A stretch of 64,000 nucleotides of DNA, from assembly GCA_029432795.1 (NCBI GenBank), contig JARNMJ010000018.1:16254-80253 (forward strand). The letters are read 5' to 3'. Positions 52,985 to 60,898 of this stretch are shown here, in pieces (the first letter of the stretch is position 1; every line of letters starts with the position of its first letter). The DNA comes from Pontiellaceae bacterium B12219 (GTDB lineage Bacteria; Verrucomicrobiota; Kiritimatiellia; Kiritimatiellales; Pontiellaceae). The translations under genes were made by a program, and so were the position numbers. The notes below the pieces were generated by a model that was given only the letters and a program-made list of their open reading frames with translations, was not told the DNA's origin and did not search any database.

Positions 52985-53031
52985 ACACCACATATTGTCT
53001 AAATCACCTTGAGCGACACAAGATATGGTAT
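52985..53031 (-). promoter_or_regulatory. Two NrdR boxes upstream of nrdA
   Basis: ACACCACATATTGTCT (52985-53000) and ACACAAGATATGGTAT (53016-53031) both fit the NrdR consensus (ACACNATATMTNGT-like) and start 31 bp apart, about three helical turns, as NrdR pairs do. They overlap the likely nrdA promoter. Confidence 0.8.
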
Positions 53032-53102
53032 AGAAATGCCGGTTTCAAATTCTAATTGAGATTTTGTACCAAAACCATCCGATTTGCTTGAAAACAAGCA
53101 CC

Positions 53103-53117
53103 TTCCAGGGATTGGAA
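53103..53117. repeat. TTCCARNNNYTGGAA palindrome
   Basis: Perfect core, centre GGGAT. Intergenic, next to the terminator between the nrd and vWFA operons. Confidence 0.8.
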
Positions 53118-53132
53118 ACGGCCACGGAGGTC

Positions 53133-53167
53133 AAAAAAAGCCCCGCTATATCGTGCGGGGCCTTTTT
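53133..53167 (-). terminator. Terminator of the sigma/vWFA operon
   Basis: Stem GCCCCGC/GCGGGGC with A run on one side and T run on the other; works on the minus strand for the vWFA gene. Confidence 0.85.
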
Positions 53168-53179
53168 GCTGTTTACATC

Positions 53180-55135
53180 CTATTGATCCAAAAGCTGTGC
53201 TTTTTCCACGAGCCGGATGAATTCTGCGCGATAGCCTTCATCGTCCGATCCTTTGGCGGCTTTGGCGCGGCGCAGGATGTCGTCGTAACTGGAATTTCCT
53301 TTGAATTCGGAACCCCGCAACAGCATGCCGAATTCAGCGACCGCGCTGGCGAATCCGATGTTTCCTCCGCTTTCCAAGGATTGGATTTCATTCACCGCAA
53401 CCGCCCGGGTGATCAGCTTGCTCTCATTTTCATCGGGTTTTTTATAGCGCAGTTTCACGGTCATCAGCTCATCACTTTCGAGCACGCGGGTGGCCTGATA
53501 TTTCAGTTCTCCAGCCATTGGAATGTCCATTTCCGATCCCGCCGGAATCAGTTCGTAGAGCGCGGTCACGGTATGGCCCGCGCCGAGTTCACCGGCATCC
53601 TTGAGGTCGTCATTAAAATCGGCCGCGGCCAGCATCCGGTTTTCATAGCCGATCAGACGATAGCCCTTCACGCGGCTCGGATTAAATTCCACCTGCACTT
53701 TCACATCCTTGGCGATGGTGACGAGCGTGCCGCCCATTTCCTTCACCAGCACTTTTTTGGCTTCCAGAATGTCATCGATATAGGCGTAGTTTCCGTAGCC
53801 GGAATCGGCCAGTTTTTCCATTTTTGAATCCTTGTAATTGCCCGTACCGAATCCGAGTACCGTCAGGTAAATCCCCGAATCGCGCTTTTCTTCGATGAGC
53901 CGAACCAGATCACCGTCGGAACTTGCGCCCACATTGAAGTCGCCGTCAGTCGCCAGAATAACGCGGTTGTTTCCATCGGGAATAAATTCCTGTTTTGCGA
54001 TTTTATAAGCCAGTTCAATGCCGGCCCCGCCCGCCGTTGAGCCGCCGGCATTCAGCCGCTTAACGGCATCCAGAATCCGCCCTTTGTCAGCGGTCGGCTC
54101 CAGCACAAGGCCGGCCGCTCCGGCATAGACCACAATCGAAACCCGATCTTCGGGCCGCAGCTGATTCACCAGCAGTTTCATCGCCGACTGCAACAGCGGC
54201 AGTTTGTCGGAATCATTCATCGAACCGGAAACATCCAACAGGAAAACCAGATTGTTCGGCGGCAGATCCTCCGTTTCAATTTCCAATCCCTGGAGGCCGA
54301 TCAACGCCAGCTGATTGCCCGGATTCCACGGACAATCGGCCACTTCCATCGAAACCACAAACGGGTCTTCACCGGCGGGCTGCGGATAATCGTAGTCGAA
54401 ATAGTTGACCATTTCCTCAATCCGCACGGCATCCATCGGCGGCAACTGATCCTGCGTCAGGAAGCGGCGCACGTTGGCATAGGCCGCCCGATCCACATCA
54501 ATCGAAAACGTCGAGAGCGGGTTTTCCAGAGCTGTTTTAAAAACATTCTCCACAATCATATCGTATTGCTCGGCATCAAAGACCCGCTTGTTCGGAAGCA
54601 TACTCCCGGATGATTTCGACGCGTAAGCCTTTCCCGCAGGAGCAGGTTTCGGAGCAACAAAGCCATAGAAATCCTCTTTCGGGCGCATCGCGGCAGCCGT
54701 CTGTCGAAGCACCGGCACCGACTTTGCTTCAAAGGCAATGTTGTGTTCCGCCACTTCTTTCGGCTCGAACCGTACATCTTCTTTCTTCACCACGGTCACC
54801 ATCACAAAACTGAGACTGAGCACAACAAAAAGACTGCAGGCAGCGGCTGTGATCAGCGCGGCGCGGGTTTGCGGGCTGTACCAGAAATCGGCCAACGTCG
54901 ATTTATGAACCGGTTTCCGCACCCGGCTCTTGCGCCAGGCCGTCAACTCTTCCGGAGCAGGCGCTGCTTCCAGTGTGGCTCCGAGCAGGTGCAGGGTCGA
55001 CCGCTGAAGCTCCAATTCCTCCCGGCAGGATATGCAGGAGTTCAAATGCTTTTCCAAGGTCTGGAACGCGGATTCCGAAAGTTCGCCATTGAGATAAGCG
55101 GTGAGTTGTTTTTCAAATTTTTTGCAGTTTTTCAT
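53180..55135 (-). CDS. Anti-sigma zinc-finger / vWFA domain fusion membrane protein
   Basis: A 651-residue protein. The N-terminal zf-HC2 anti-sigma domain has HLNSCISC (His30, Cys34, Cys37). A linker and a membrane helix (about 93-115) lead to an extracytoplasmic region with a YfbK-type N-terminal domain (FSIDVDRAAYANVRRFL), a von Willebrand A domain with MIDAS DVSGSMN (Asp301, Ser303, Ser305) and a DUF3520-like C-terminus. It overlaps the ECF sigma gene by 4 bp (ATGA). The layout suggests an envelope vWFA sensor that holds or releases its sigma factor. Contains one perfect palindrome, F-Q-T-L-E. Confidence 0.88.
   Translation of the reverse strand: MKNCKKFEKQLTAYLNGELSESAFQTLEKHLNSCISCREELELQRSTLHLLGATLEAAPAPEELTAWRKSRVRKPVHKSTLADFWYSPQTRAALITAAACSLFVVLSLSFVMVTVVKKEDVRFEPKEVAEHNIAFEAKSVPVLRQTAAAMRPKEDFYGFVAPKPAPAGKAYASKSSGSMLPNKRVFDAEQYDMIVENVFKTALENPLSTFSIDVDRAAYANVRRFLTQDQLPPMDAVRIEEMVNYFDYDYPQPAGEDPFVVSMEVADCPWNPGNQLALIGLQGLEIETEDLPPNNLVFLLDVSGSMNDSDKLPLLQSAMKLLVNQLRPEDRVSIVVYAGAAGLVLEPTADKGRILDAVKRLNAGGSTAGGAGIELAYKIAKQEFIPDGNNRVILATDGDFNVGASSDGDLVRLIEEKRDSGIYLTVLGFGTGNYKDSKMEKLADSGYGNYAYIDDILEAKKVLVKEMGGTLVTIAKDVKVQVEFNPSRVKGYRLIGYENRMLAAADFNDDLKDAGELGAGHTVTALYELIPAGSEMDIPMAGELKYQATRVLESDELMTVKLRYKKPDENESKLITRAVAVNEIQSLESGGNIGFASAVAEFGMLLRGSEFKGNSSYDDILRRAKAAKGSDDEGYRAEFIRLVEKAQLLDQ
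55052..55066. repeat. TTCCARNNNYTGGAA palindrome
   Basis: Perfect core, centre AGGTC. In the zinc-finger part of the vWFA/anti-sigma gene, F-Q-T-L-E. Confidence 0.8.
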
Positions 55136-55722
55136 GATACCACCCCCGCCTGCTGCAGGCTTCGGGAAAGTTTTTTGGTTGCGGTATGGATCAGGGTTCC
55201 AACGTAGCCTTCCGACCGTTTGAGAACGCCGGCAATTTCTTTGTAGGACATGCCTTCCTGCAGCCGGAGCACGAGCACCTCGCGTTCTTTGGGTTTCAGC
55301 GTATTGAGGTGCTGCATCACCACCGCCTGTTTTTCATCGCGCTGCTGCTGGGCTTCGGGATCGTTGACAAACAGGTCGGCTTGTTTGGATTGCCGTTCGT
55401 GCAGGCTGCGACGGCGGGATTCCTTGCGGATGTAATCGACGGCGGCGTTGTGCGTGGTGCGGAACAGCCAGCCTTTGAGCTGCACGCCGCGTTCGGCAAT
55501 GCGGTCGAGATTGCTGTTCAGCCGGATAAAGGTTTCCTGCACCACATCCTGCGCGGCATCTTCGTTATTCAATACACGGGTGGCGTATCGCAACAGGGAT
55601 GATTGATACTGTTCCATGGCGTCCTCCAGAGAATTGGGAATGGGATCATTGGATGGCGGGATGATTGGCTTCAGCGGGTCGCGGCCTTTAAGCTGACTTT
55701 TCAAACCCGTCATTTCCTTCAT
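55132..55722 (-). CDS. ECF-type RNA polymerase sigma factor
   Basis: A 196-residue factor with sigma region 2 (LLRYATRVLNNEDAAQDVVQETFIRL, LKGWLFRTTHNAAVDYIRKE) and region 4 (LKPKEREVLVLRLQEGMSYKEIAGVLKRSEGYVGTLIHTA). Translationally coupled to the vWFA anti-sigma gene, its probable inhibitor. Target genes unknown. Confidence 0.9.
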   Translation of the reverse strand: MKEMTGLKSQLKGRDPLKPIIPPSNDPIPNSLEDAMEQYQSSLLRYATRVLNNEDAAQDVVQETFIRLNSNLDRIAERGVQLKGWLFRTTHNAAVDYIRKESRRRSLHERQSKQADLFVNDPEAQQQRDEKQAVVMQHLNTLKPKEREVLVLRLQEGMSYKEIAGVLKRSEGYVGTLIHTATKKLSRSLQQAGVVS

Positions 55723-55896
55723 CCTTTTATCCGTTCATCCAGTTCTAATCGCCGGCATCTGCCGGCTTAGGGGATACGCCTGTGACGGGACCTATCTTTG
55801 CAAATGATTTAAAAAAGTTCGCGAAAAAATCGGGGCAGACTTAAATGCGCACTTTTGCGGCTGTGTTTTATCCCGGAAGCGTCATAGATTGCCGGG

Positions 55897-56772
55897 ATGA
55901 ATCGCGCCTACATTGAAATCAGTAATGCCTGCAATCTGAGCTGCTCCTTCTGTCCCAGCCCCTCCATCAAAGGGCTCCGGCAATGGATGTCGCAGGAATT
56001 GTTCGAATCCACGCTGGATTCGCTGAAGGGGATCGTCGAAGCTGTCTATCTGCACGTACTCGGCGAACCCCTGCTCCATCCGCAACTGCCCGAATTCATC
56101 CAGGCCTGTGCCGATCGGAACCTGCGCGTGAACCTGACCACAAACGGCCTGATGATTGCCAAGCACGCCCAGATGCTGCTCGAAGCGGCGACCCTGCGGC
56201 AGATTAATTTTTCCCTGCACGCCTTACAGGAACTGCCGAACACGGACGAAGCCTTAGTCGCGCTGGACAACAGCCTGACGTTTGTAAAACTGGCACTGGC
56301 CCGGCGTCCGGACCTCTACATCAACCTCCGCTTATGGAATGAAGGCGAAGCCCAATCCGCAACGCTCGCCAGCTGGAACCGGAAGGTTCGTCAGCACATC
56401 GAAACCACCCTGCAGATCTCCATTCCCGAACGCCCCTTTACGCCCCGCAAAAAGAATTACTGCCTCGGCGGCCGCGCATTTCTCCATTCGGATACCCGCT
56501 TCGAGTGGCCCGCCGATTCGCAGCAGACCGAAGCCCGAACCCGCGGCACCTGTAAAGCACTCGAAACCCACTGCGCCATTCTCGCCGATGGGCGGGTTGT
56601 GGCCTGCTGCCTCGATTACAAGGGCGATCTTGAATTGGGCCATGTGCAGAAAGGCGGCGTCGCTGCAGCCCTCGACTCACCGCGCGCCCGGGCTATGCGC
56701 GAAGGGTTTGCCCGCAACGAACTGGTTGAGCCCTTCTGCCAGCGCTGCCAATTCTGCACCCGGTTCGGTTGA
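55897..56772 (+). CDS. Radical SAM/SPASM domain protein
   Basis: A 291-residue radical SAM enzyme. The SAM cluster cysteines are Cys12, Cys16 and Cys19 (NACNLSCSFC). The C-terminal SPASM-like region has further cysteines (GTCKALETHCAILADGRVVACC and FCQRCQFC) that would bind auxiliary Fe-S clusters. Such proteins mature peptides or modify cofactors, but no precursor peptide, partner or quinohemoprotein gene lies nearby, so the substrate is unknown. Confidence 0.85.
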   Translation: MNRAYIEISNACNLSCSFCPSPSIKGLRQWMSQELFESTLDSLKGIVEAVYLHVLGEPLLHPQLPEFIQACADRNLRVNLTTNGLMIAKHAQMLLEAATLRQINFSLHALQELPNTDEALVALDNSLTFVKLALARRPDLYINLRLWNEGEAQSATLASWNRKVRQHIETTLQISIPERPFTPRKKNYCLGGRAFLHSDTRFEWPADSQQTEARTRGTCKALETHCAILADGRVVACCLDYKGDLELGHVQKGGVAAALDSPRARAMREGFARNELVEPFCQRCQFCTRFG

Positions 56773-56803
56773 TTACCGCCCACCACATACTTCGAAATAA
56801 TGG

Positions 56804-56830
56804 CCGCACAATTGAGAAGCAATTGTGTGG
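56804..56830. other. Intergenic 11-bp hairpin
   Basis: Stem CCGCACAATTG/CAATTGTGTGG with loop AGAAG and no following T run. It lies between the radical SAM gene and the promoter of the transporter gene; a regulatory or mRNA-end structure. Confidence 0.45.
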
Positions 56831-56866
56831 CGAAACCCTCCTCGTTTGGATGCCGCGTCAATAAGT

Positions 56867-56896
56867 TTGAGCTACCTCCATTCCATCCTTTATAGT
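56867..56896 (+). promoter_or_regulatory. Likely sigma-70 promoter of the AI-2E-family gene
   Basis: TTGAGC, 18 bp, TATAGT, about 35 bp upstream of the ATG. Confidence 0.5.
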
Positions 56897-56931
56897 CTTT
56901 CGAATCTACAATCGACCTCGGGGGAAACCGC

Positions 56932-58023
56932 ATGACATTCGGCGATTATTTTAAACGCACTCTGGCAACCATACTTCTACTCATTCTGCTGTACGCCCTC
57001 TGGTCCACCCGATCAATTCTGGCGCTGGCCTTCGCCTCCATCGTCATTGCCATTGCCATGGCGCAGCCCATGCAGTTTCTTCAGAAAAAGGGAATGAAAC
57101 GCGGCCCCGCCGTGGCCATCGCCATCCTTTTCAGCTTCACCGTCATCACCCTGCTCTCGCTCTGGATTCTTCCAACCCTTGGAAAAGGCGTGGCCGATCT
57201 GGTGCAGGATATGCCCGCCGCGGTGGAAAGCGCCAAAACCTCCTACCAACGCGTCTGGGAGGCCAATCCTCCGTTGCGCTCCATTCTCCCTGAAATTCCA
57301 ACAGCCGCTACCGACGAAGCGATTGATGCAGAAACGATTCAGCACATATTCAACTGGCTGGTTAAATCCGGCATGGCCATCGCTCCGGATTTAATGGGCG
57401 GGATCGGGCTGCTGGCCGGTATTCTGGTCAACCTCGGCCTGGTCCTTTTTATTGCCGTCTTTTTTCTGCTCGAACCGAAGAGCTACATCATTGCTCTGCT
57501 CTATCTCATCCCGAAGAATAATCAAAAACGGGCGGTTCAGATCATCAACACGCTCGGCTCAACCCTCACCAAATGGCTGCATGCCCAGTTGTTTTCCGTC
57601 ACCGTGATTGTCCTGCTCGTTTATATACTGCTCGGTGTCATTCTGCGTATGCCCAACGCTATGGTGGTGGCCCTGTTTGCCGGGTTCGCCACGTTTATTC
57701 CAAACATCGGAGCCGTGCTGCCGATTCTTCCGATCACGATTTTCACGCTCGCCTATTCCGACCCGTCGAAGCTGCTGATCTATATTCCGGTCTATCTCTT
57801 CTGCCAGTTTCTGGAAAGCAATGTCATCACCCCGCAGGTGGTCAAAGCCCAGCTTAATATTCCGGCCGGCTATCTCATGCTGTTCCAGCTGCTCATCACC
57901 ATGGCGCTCGGCGCGCTCGGCCTCGTGCTGGCCGTTCCGATTCTCGCCTGCCTGATTGTCTTCGTGCGCGAAGTCTATTCCTACGATGTCCTCAAACTCA
58001 AAAACGTAAAGGTGACTCTTTAA
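56932..58023 (+). CDS. AI-2E transporter family (PerM-like) permease
   Basis: A 363-residue membrane protein with eight predicted helices and a large extracytoplasmic loop (about 70-150). The conserved core is FATFIPNIGAVLPILPITIFTLAYSDP, then FLESNVITPQVVKAQLNIPA and LLITMALGALGLVLAVPILACL. Family members export or take up AI-2, Na+ or other solutes. The only clue to context is the downstream glpD; probably monocistronic. Confidence 0.9.
   Translation: MTFGDYFKRTLATILLLILLYALWSTRSILALAFASIVIAIAMAQPMQFLQKKGMKRGPAVAIAILFSFTVITLLSLWILPTLGKGVADLVQDMPAAVESAKTSYQRVWEANPPLRSILPEIPTAATDEAIDAETIQHIFNWLVKSGMAIAPDLMGGIGLLAGILVNLGLVLFIAVFFLLEPKSYIIALLYLIPKNNQKRAVQIINTLGSTLTKWLHAQLFSVTVIVLLVYILLGVILRMPNAMVVALFAGFATFIPNIGAVLPILPITIFTLAYSDPSKLLIYIPVYLFCQFLESNVITPQVVKAQLNIPAGYLMLFQLLITMALGALGLVLAVPILACLIVFVREVYSYDVLKLKNVKVTL
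57170..57184. repeat. TTCCARNNNYTGGAA palindrome
   Basis: Perfect core, centre ACCCT. In the AI-2E-family gene, read L-P-T-L-G-K. Confidence 0.8.
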
Positions 58024-58043
58024 TGAAAAGGGAATATGGGTCG

Positions 58044-58125
58044 AAGGTCTCAAAGTCCAAGGTCGAAGGACTACAACTTCCCGACCAGCGAACTTCAGAC
58101 GTTCGACCTTGGACCTTCAGACCTT
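58044..58125. repeat. Long imperfect inverted repeat between transporter and glpD
   Basis: Arms 58044-58067 and 58102-58125 pair at 21 of 24 positions (core AGTCCAAGGTCGAA / TTCGACCTTGGAC), enclosing 34 bp. It could fold as a large hairpin ending just before the glpD start. Confidence 0.75.
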
Positions 58126-58138
58126 TAACAAAAAAACC

Positions 58139-59716
58139 ATGAACGCTCTCCGAACCAGCTGTATCGACCGCGCGCGCAACGATGTGCAGGACTGCCTGAT
58201 CATCGGTGCCGGCATTAATGGAGCCGTCTCCGCCGCGGCTCTCGCCGGGAAAGGTGCAAAAGTCACGGTGGTCGACAAAGGCGACTTTGCTTCGAGCACC
58301 TCTCAGCAAAGCTCCAACCTCGCCTGGGGCGGCATTAAATATCTCGAAAACTTTGAATTCCCGTTGGTCTGGGGTTTATGCAAAAGCCGCAACCATCTGA
58401 TGGATTCCTTTCCCTCGCAGGTGCAGGAAATCCGCTTTTTCACCAGCATTGCCAAAGGATTCAGAAAGCCCCTTTTTCTGGTTTGGATCGGCGCCGTGAT
58501 CTACTGGTTTATGGGCCGCTTCAAAACCCGTCCGCCCCGCTTGTTGACGGTTTCAAAAATTCGAAAGGATGCGCCGATGGTAAACACGGAGCATCTGGCC
58601 GGCGGACTGGAATATTCCGACTGCTACTTCGTCGAAAACGATACCCGCTTTGCGTTCAGTTTTATTCGCCGCGTCTTGCTTAAAGGCGGCAATGCCATCA
58701 ACTACCTCGAACTGATTACTGCCGATTGGAAAAACGGGCTCTGGCACTGCACCCTGCAGGATCACATTTCCGGCAACGAGATTTCCATCAAAGCCAAAAC
58801 GCTCGTGAATGCCGCCGGGCCCTACGCCGACCGGATCAACCAGATCCTGCGCATCGAAAGTGATTTCAAACACATCTTCTCCAAAGGTGCACACATCATT
58901 GTGCCGCGCGTGACTAAAACGAAACACGTACTCACCTTCTTCGCCTCCGACGGCCGGCTGTTTTTTATGATTCCGATGGGCAACCGCACCTGCATCGGCA
59001 CCACCGATACCCGGGTTGATCAAACCTCCGCAGAACCGACCGATGACGATGTGGATTTCCTGCTCGAAAATGCCAACCAATTGCTCAACCAGGAAAAACC
59101 GCTGACCCGTGCCGACGTCATTGCCAAACGCTGCGGGGTTCGGCCGCTCGTGGTTAAGAAAGATACCGCCGTTGATAGTGCCGAATGGACCGCCCTTTCC
59201 CGGAAGCATGAAATTGATATTCACCCGAAGCAAAAGCTGTGCTCTATCTACGGAGGAAAGCTCACCGACTGCATTAACGTCGGCGAAGAAGTCGCGGAAA
59301 TTATTCAGGCGTTCGGCATCACCCACTTCCAATCCTTGGAAAAATGGTACGGCGAACCCGGCATCCAGAAACGCGTCCATTTCCAAGCCGAAGCCGAAAA
59401 ACTGGGGTTGCCGGAAGAGACCCGCATCCGACTGTGGCGGTGCTACGGAAAGGAAGCGTTCCAGATCCTGGAAAAAATACGGCACACCCCCGCGCTGAAA
59501 GAACCGCTGATCGGCACCGTCACCCGCGCCGAACTGCACCATATGGCCAAACGCGAAATGGTGATGCATCTCGACGATTTTCTGCGCCGCCGAACCATGC
59601 TCGCCCTGACCCACCACCGCGCCTCCCTGCGGTGCGATAAAGGTCTTTCCGAAGCCTCCGACATTCTTTTCGGTCCAAATGCAGAAATCGAAATTTCCCG
59701 GTATTTTAACGAATAG
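58139..59716 (+). CDS. glpD: FAD-dependent glycerol-3-phosphate dehydrogenase
   Basis: A 525-residue flavoprotein oxidising glycerol-3-phosphate to dihydroxyacetone phosphate at the membrane. FAD fold CLIIGAGINGAVSAAALAGKG (about 17-37), ASSTSQQSSNLAWGGIKYLE, VNAAGPYADRINQIL, IGTTDTRVD and SIYGGKLTDCINVGEEV, followed by the GlpD C-terminal helical domain. A hydrophobic patch (about 108-125, LFLVWIGAVIYWFMG) may aid membrane contact. No ribosome site; the start lies just after a long inverted repeat. Two palindromes read F-Q-S-L-E and F-Q-I-L-E. Confidence 0.9.
   Translation: MNALRTSCIDRARNDVQDCLIIGAGINGAVSAAALAGKGAKVTVVDKGDFASSTSQQSSNLAWGGIKYLENFEFPLVWGLCKSRNHLMDSFPSQVQEIRFFTSIAKGFRKPLFLVWIGAVIYWFMGRFKTRPPRLLTVSKIRKDAPMVNTEHLAGGLEYSDCYFVENDTRFAFSFIRRVLLKGGNAINYLELITADWKNGLWHCTLQDHISGNEISIKAKTLVNAAGPYADRINQILRIESDFKHIFSKGAHIIVPRVTKTKHVLTFFASDGRLFFMIPMGNRTCIGTTDTRVDQTSAEPTDDDVDFLLENANQLLNQEKPLTRADVIAKRCGVRPLVVKKDTAVDSAEWTALSRKHEIDIHPKQKLCSIYGGKLTDCINVGEEVAEIIQAFGITHFQSLEKWYGEPGIQKRVHFQAEAEKLGLPEETRIRLWRCYGKEAFQILEKIRHTPALKEPLIGTVTRAELHHMAKREMVMHLDDFLRRRTMLALTHHRASLRCDKGLSEASDILFGPNAEIEISRYFNE
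59327..59341. repeat. TTCCARNNNYTGGAA palindrome
   Basis: Perfect core, centre ATCCT. In glpD, F-Q-S-L-E. Confidence 0.8.
59459..59473. repeat. TTCCARNNNYTGGAA palindrome
   Basis: Perfect core, centre GATCC. In glpD, F-Q-I-L-E. Confidence 0.8.
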
Positions 59717-59916
59717 TATGCCGTTTTGCTTTGTGCTTATAACAGGTTGACGCCTCCTGCTTTCAAAGGCATCTTCTCCCCCATGACACACCTTAAGCAC
59801 CCGAAGAAGAATTTTGCAGTATGCCGCCCCGCGATGAACGGGCTGGTGGCGACCCCATCTGCGTATATGGAGAAACGATTCAGTTAACACTCAATCTGAA
59901 AATCATTTCCACAGAG

Positions 59917-59947
59917 CCGCAGAATACAAAATCTGCGGTTTTTTTTT
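59917..59947 (+). terminator. Terminator just ahead of the EamA transporter gene
   Basis: Stem CCGCAGA/TCTGCGG with loop ATACAAAA and nine T. It is 200 bp after glpD and only 25 bp before the next start codon, so it may be a leader attenuator rather than the glpD terminator. Confidence 0.8.
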
Positions 59948-59972
59948 ACCATCAAAGAAAGGAGGAATTAAA

Positions 59973-60872
59973 ATGTCGGTACCATTGGCCTATCTTATTG
60001 TTGTGCTGATTTGGAGCACAACACCATTGGCCATAAAATGGAGCGGAGAAGGGGCCGGATTTCTATTCGGGGTGACCGCACGTATGCTCATAGGCGTCGT
60101 GCTGGTGATGACCATGATCAAAATCATGAGGCTGGCCATACCGTGGGACCGAAGCGCCCGCAGAATCTATCTCTTTTCCGGCCTCGGCATTTTCTCCGCC
60201 ATGTTATCGGTCTACTGGGCCGCACAGTTCATTCCTTCCGGCTGGATTTCCGTGCTCTATGGTTTGACGCCCATAGCAACCGGCATCATGGCAAGGCTCT
60301 GGCTGAATGAACAGGGCCTGACCCTATCGCGCCTGATCAGTATGCTCATTGCCCTTTCGGGACTGGCCATCATTTTCCTGCAAGGGGCGGGGCTTGGAGC
60401 ACATGCACTGCTGGGAGTTTCCGGCGTACTCATTTCGGTGCTGTCGCATTCCGCCAGCTCGGTTTGGATTAAACGTGAAGGACGGAAGATGCATGGCCTG
60501 ATCGTGGCCGGCGGCGGCCTGCTGGTTTCGCTGCCGCTGTTTCTGCTCACGTATTTTTTGAGTGGCGAACTCATTCCGCAACAGATCACTGTCCGCTCGA
60601 TGGCCTCGATTATCTATCTGGGTGTGATTGGGTCAGGGCTCGGGTTTGCCCTCTACTATTACGTCCTTCATCATGTGGAGGCCACCAAGGTTGCCCTGAT
60701 CACTTTGATCACACCAGTCAGTGCACTGCTGATCGGATCGATGCTCAATGGAGAGCGTATCGACGCGAAAATTGGGTTCGGAACCGCGTTGATTATGATC
60801 GGCCTCGCCGGGTTTCTGCTGAGCAAACCCATCATGCAGAAACTCAGACACTACCTCACCGAAACTCCTTGA
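59973..60872 (+). CDS. EamA/DMT-superfamily transporter
   Basis: A 299-residue inner-membrane exporter with ten predicted helices in two EamA repeats (LIVVLIWSTTPLAIKWSGEG start; LGVIGSGLGFALYYYVLHHVEATKVALI in the second). These proteins export amino acids or other small metabolites. Strong AAAGGAGG ribosome site, directly after a terminator hairpin, which hints at transcript-level control. Confidence 0.9.
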   Translation: MSVPLAYLIVVLIWSTTPLAIKWSGEGAGFLFGVTARMLIGVVLVMTMIKIMRLAIPWDRSARRIYLFSGLGIFSAMLSVYWAAQFIPSGWISVLYGLTPIATGIMARLWLNEQGLTLSRLISMLIALSGLAIIFLQGAGLGAHALLGVSGVLISVLSHSASSVWIKREGRKMHGLIVAGGGLLVSLPLFLLTYFLSGELIPQQITVRSMASIIYLGVIGSGLGFALYYYVLHHVEATKVALITLITPVSALLIGSMLNGERIDAKIGFGTALIMIGLAGFLLSKPIMQKLRHYLTETP

Positions 60873-60898
60873 GCGGCATATGGCGAAAGGGATGCCTC

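Noticed and set aside
58553..59890. 445-codon open frame on the minus strand opposite glpD
   Set aside because: Antisense shadow of a well-matched FAD dehydrogenase; no ribosome site, no recognisable domain.
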